From Campylobacterota bacterium (GTDB lineage: Bacteria; Campylobacterota; Campylobacteria; Campylobacterales; Sulfurovaceae), in NCBI GenBank assembly GCA_015488875.1, contig WFMX01000074.1, positions 1 to 7,452 of the forward strand: a stretch of DNA of 7,452 nt, given 5' to 3'. The notes beneath the pieces are model-generated. The model searched no databases. It was not told the origin of the DNA and saw only the letters and a list, made by a program, of their open reading frames with translations. A program made the position numbers and the translations under genes. Shown here one piece after another: positions 6,180-7,452 of the stretch (its first letter is position 1; every line of letters begins with the position of its first letter).

Positions 6180-7103
6180 ATGTCAAGTATCATATTTGGA
6201 CCTATACAGTCACGAAGATTTGGTAAATCACTAGGCATAGACCTGAGTCCATCTACCAAGCAGTGCAATTTTGACTGCCTCTACTGCGAGCTAGAGCCTG
6301 CCGACACAATGGATAGCTATAGCGATATCGTACCTGTCGATGATGTCATATCTGCACTAGAGAGTGCCATAGTGAAGCATACCCCAGTAGATTTCATCAC
6401 ACTTACGGCCAATGGCGAACCTACCCTATATCCGCACCTCTCAGAACTCATAGATAGGATAGATGCTCTGAAGGGAGAGACCAAAACACTCATACTTAGT
6501 AACGGTAGCACCATATCTGATGATACCGTAGCAGATGCCCTGCTCAAACTCGATGTGGTCAAGCTCTCACTTGATTGCGCGAGTGACCGTTGTATGCACA
6601 AGCTTGACCGCTCTCATAAAGGTATAACGATAGAGAGTATAATGGATGGGATGCTAAAGTTCAAATCCAAATACGAGAAACCTCTCATCATAGAGACACT
6701 TTTTGTAAAGAATATCAATGATAAGCAGATAGAGATAGAGATGTTAAATGAGTTTTTGTCAAAGCTTCAACCGACACGGATAGATATCGGTACCATAGAT
6801 AGACCGCCAGCATATAGAGTAGAGTCACTTACATATGATGAACTTTTGGAAGTTTCGCAAATGTTTGATAGTTCACTACCCATATATATATCTTCACGCA
6901 AGAGGGTTGACTCATCTCCGCAATCATATAGCAAAGATGAGATACTCCACACGCTAAAGAAACGACCACTAAGTGATGATGATATAGAGATACTCTTGGA
7001 TATAGAGAGCAAAGAGAGGCTAAAAGAGTTGATTTCGGATAAAAAAATAGATATTTTGTCAAATAGTGGCATAAATTTCTACACTTTCGCCAAAAACTCT
7101 TGA
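6180..7103 (+). CDS. radical SAM protein of the COG0731 type, function unknown
   Basis: This is a 307-residue radical SAM enzyme. The cluster motif is CNFDCLYC (Cys29, Cys33, Cys36), binding a [4Fe-4S] cluster that cleaves S-adenosylmethionine. It is preceded by GPIQSRRFGKSLGIDLSP (7-24), the N-terminal hallmark of a bacterial group related to archaeal wyosine synthase-like proteins. NGEPTL (78-83) matches the GGEP SAM-binding motif, and LSNGS (106-110) is a further core strand. The C-terminal part (about 250-300) looks like a small winged-helix domain, with TLKKRPLSDDDI and a later LISDKKI. The substrate is unknown; tRNA modification is one possibility from the family relation only. The start is certain, with AGGAGG 6 nt upstream of the ATG. 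It lies 3 nt after the lipoprotein gene, so it is very probably cotranscribed with the mla genes. No terminator is seen after its stop. Confidence 0.85.
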   Translation: MSSIIFGPIQSRRFGKSLGIDLSPSTKQCNFDCLYCELEPADTMDSYSDIVPVDDVISALESAIVKHTPVDFITLTANGEPTLYPHLSELIDRIDALKGETKTLILSNGSTISDDTVADALLKLDVVKLSLDCASDRCMHKLDRSHKGITIESIMDGMLKFKSKYEKPLIIETLFVKNINDKQIEIEMLNEFLSKLQPTRIDIGTIDRPPAYRVESLTYDELLEVSQMFDSSLPIYISSRKRVDSSPQSYSKDEILHTLKKRPLSDDDIEILLDIESKERLKELISDKKIDILSNSGINFYTFAKNS

Positions 7104-7128
7104 CATTTAAAAACATTCCTGCTAAAAT
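7100..7128 (+). promoter_or_regulatory. strong promoter for tRNA-Asn
   Basis: A perfect -35 TTGACA (7100-7105) and TAAAAT (7123-7128) are separated by 17 bp, with a TG one base before the -10 (7120-7121). The predicted start is near 7135. The -35 box overlaps the TGA stop of the radical SAM gene. The segment after the -10 (CCGCC) is GC-rich, as in stable-RNA promoters under stringent control in other bacteria. Confidence 0.75.
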
Positions 7129-7165
7129 ACCGCCACGAAACAAGCTAACGCTTATTTCAATCTGT

Positions 7166-7240
<75 letters not shown>

Positions 7241-7294
7241 CTACATATTATCCAATCTTTTACTAAATAAATCACATTAAATCAAAATTTACGC

Positions 7295-7300
7295 TATAAT
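7295..7300 (+). promoter_or_regulatory. possible -10 box upstream of the next gene
   Basis: This is a perfect TATAAT in an AT-rich stretch after the tRNA gene, with no clear -35 box. A second TATAAT lies at 7396-7401. Either could serve a gene beginning near the right edge. A 7-bp dyad, ATGTCTA (7328-7334) and TAGACAT (7349-7355), lies between them and could be an operator or an RNA hairpin. Confidence 0.35.
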
Positions 7301-7411
7301 AAAACTCAAACAATATTGATGTTGAGAATGTCTATTTTGTATTGACTTTAGACATACTAAGCTTTGACACCAAAAAGCATAACGACAACAATACCTATAA
7401 TGGAGCATCAG

Positions 7412-7452
7412 ATGAGAACTCTACATCAGACAAGTATGATCGAGAGACGAAG
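7412..7452 (+). CDS. possible start of a truncated gene at the window edge
   Basis: An ATG at 7412 has GGAG (7402-7405) 6 nt upstream and stays open to the window end, beginning MRTLHQTSMIERR. I do not recognise it. A competing frame is open from 7303 to the end and reads naturally in this genome's codons (for example residues SFDTKKHNDNNTYNG), but it has no ATG; TTG at 7342 is the most likely start if it is real. Only one of the two frames is likely to be coding, and 13 codons are too few to decide. Confidence 0.25.
   Translation, partial: MRTLHQTSMIERR

Overview
The window looks like a chromosomal segment of a Gram-negative bacterium, most probably a member of the Campylobacterota (former Epsilonproteobacteria). 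This is inferred from the moderate-to-low GC content, the heavy use of ATA, CTA and AGA codons, promoters with good -10 boxes but mostly poor -35 boxes, and a STAS-fused MlaE permease. The genus cannot be named from the sequence alone.

Layout from left to right. Positions 1-319 hold no gene. They carry two near-identical copies (about 106 bp, offset about 170 bp) of a composite repeat made of two inverted-repeat modules. Next come two genes on the minus strand, argH (argininosuccinate lyase) and, upstream of it in the transcript, kdsA (KDO-8-phosphate synthase). They are 16 bp apart and probably form a kdsA-argH operon. A roughly 250-bp divergent control region (2529-2778) carries an extended -10 promoter for kdsA on the minus strand and two overlapping -10 boxes for the plus-strand operon.

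On the plus strand, 2779-7103 is a tightly packed five-gene operon with junctions of 1, 2, -4 and 3 nt. It encodes a STAS-MlaE permease, an MlaF ATPase, an MlaD-type MCE protein with a long helical tail, an outer-membrane-type lipoprotein, and a radical SAM enzyme. The first four form a phospholipid-transport ABC system of the Mla/MCE type. It has no MlaC or MlaA gene in the window. The long MlaD tail plus the lipoprotein suggest a bridge across the periplasm, as in PqiB/PqiC systems. The radical SAM protein has no obvious place in lipid transport.

A tRNA-Asn(GTT) gene with encoded CCA follows. Its TTGACA/TAAAAT promoter begins inside the last codons of the radical SAM gene. The last 200 bp contain another promoter-like box, a 7-bp dyad and two competing open frames that run off the window end.

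Functionally, the divergent centre pairs an LPS-core precursor enzyme (kdsA) with an outer-membrane lipid-asymmetry transporter (mla), so the shared control region may coordinate envelope building. I found no CRISPR array, transposase, toxin-antitoxin pair or phage gene. The least explained items are the radical SAM gene in the mla operon, the palindrome with phased half-sites at the start of mlaE, and the composite repeat pair.
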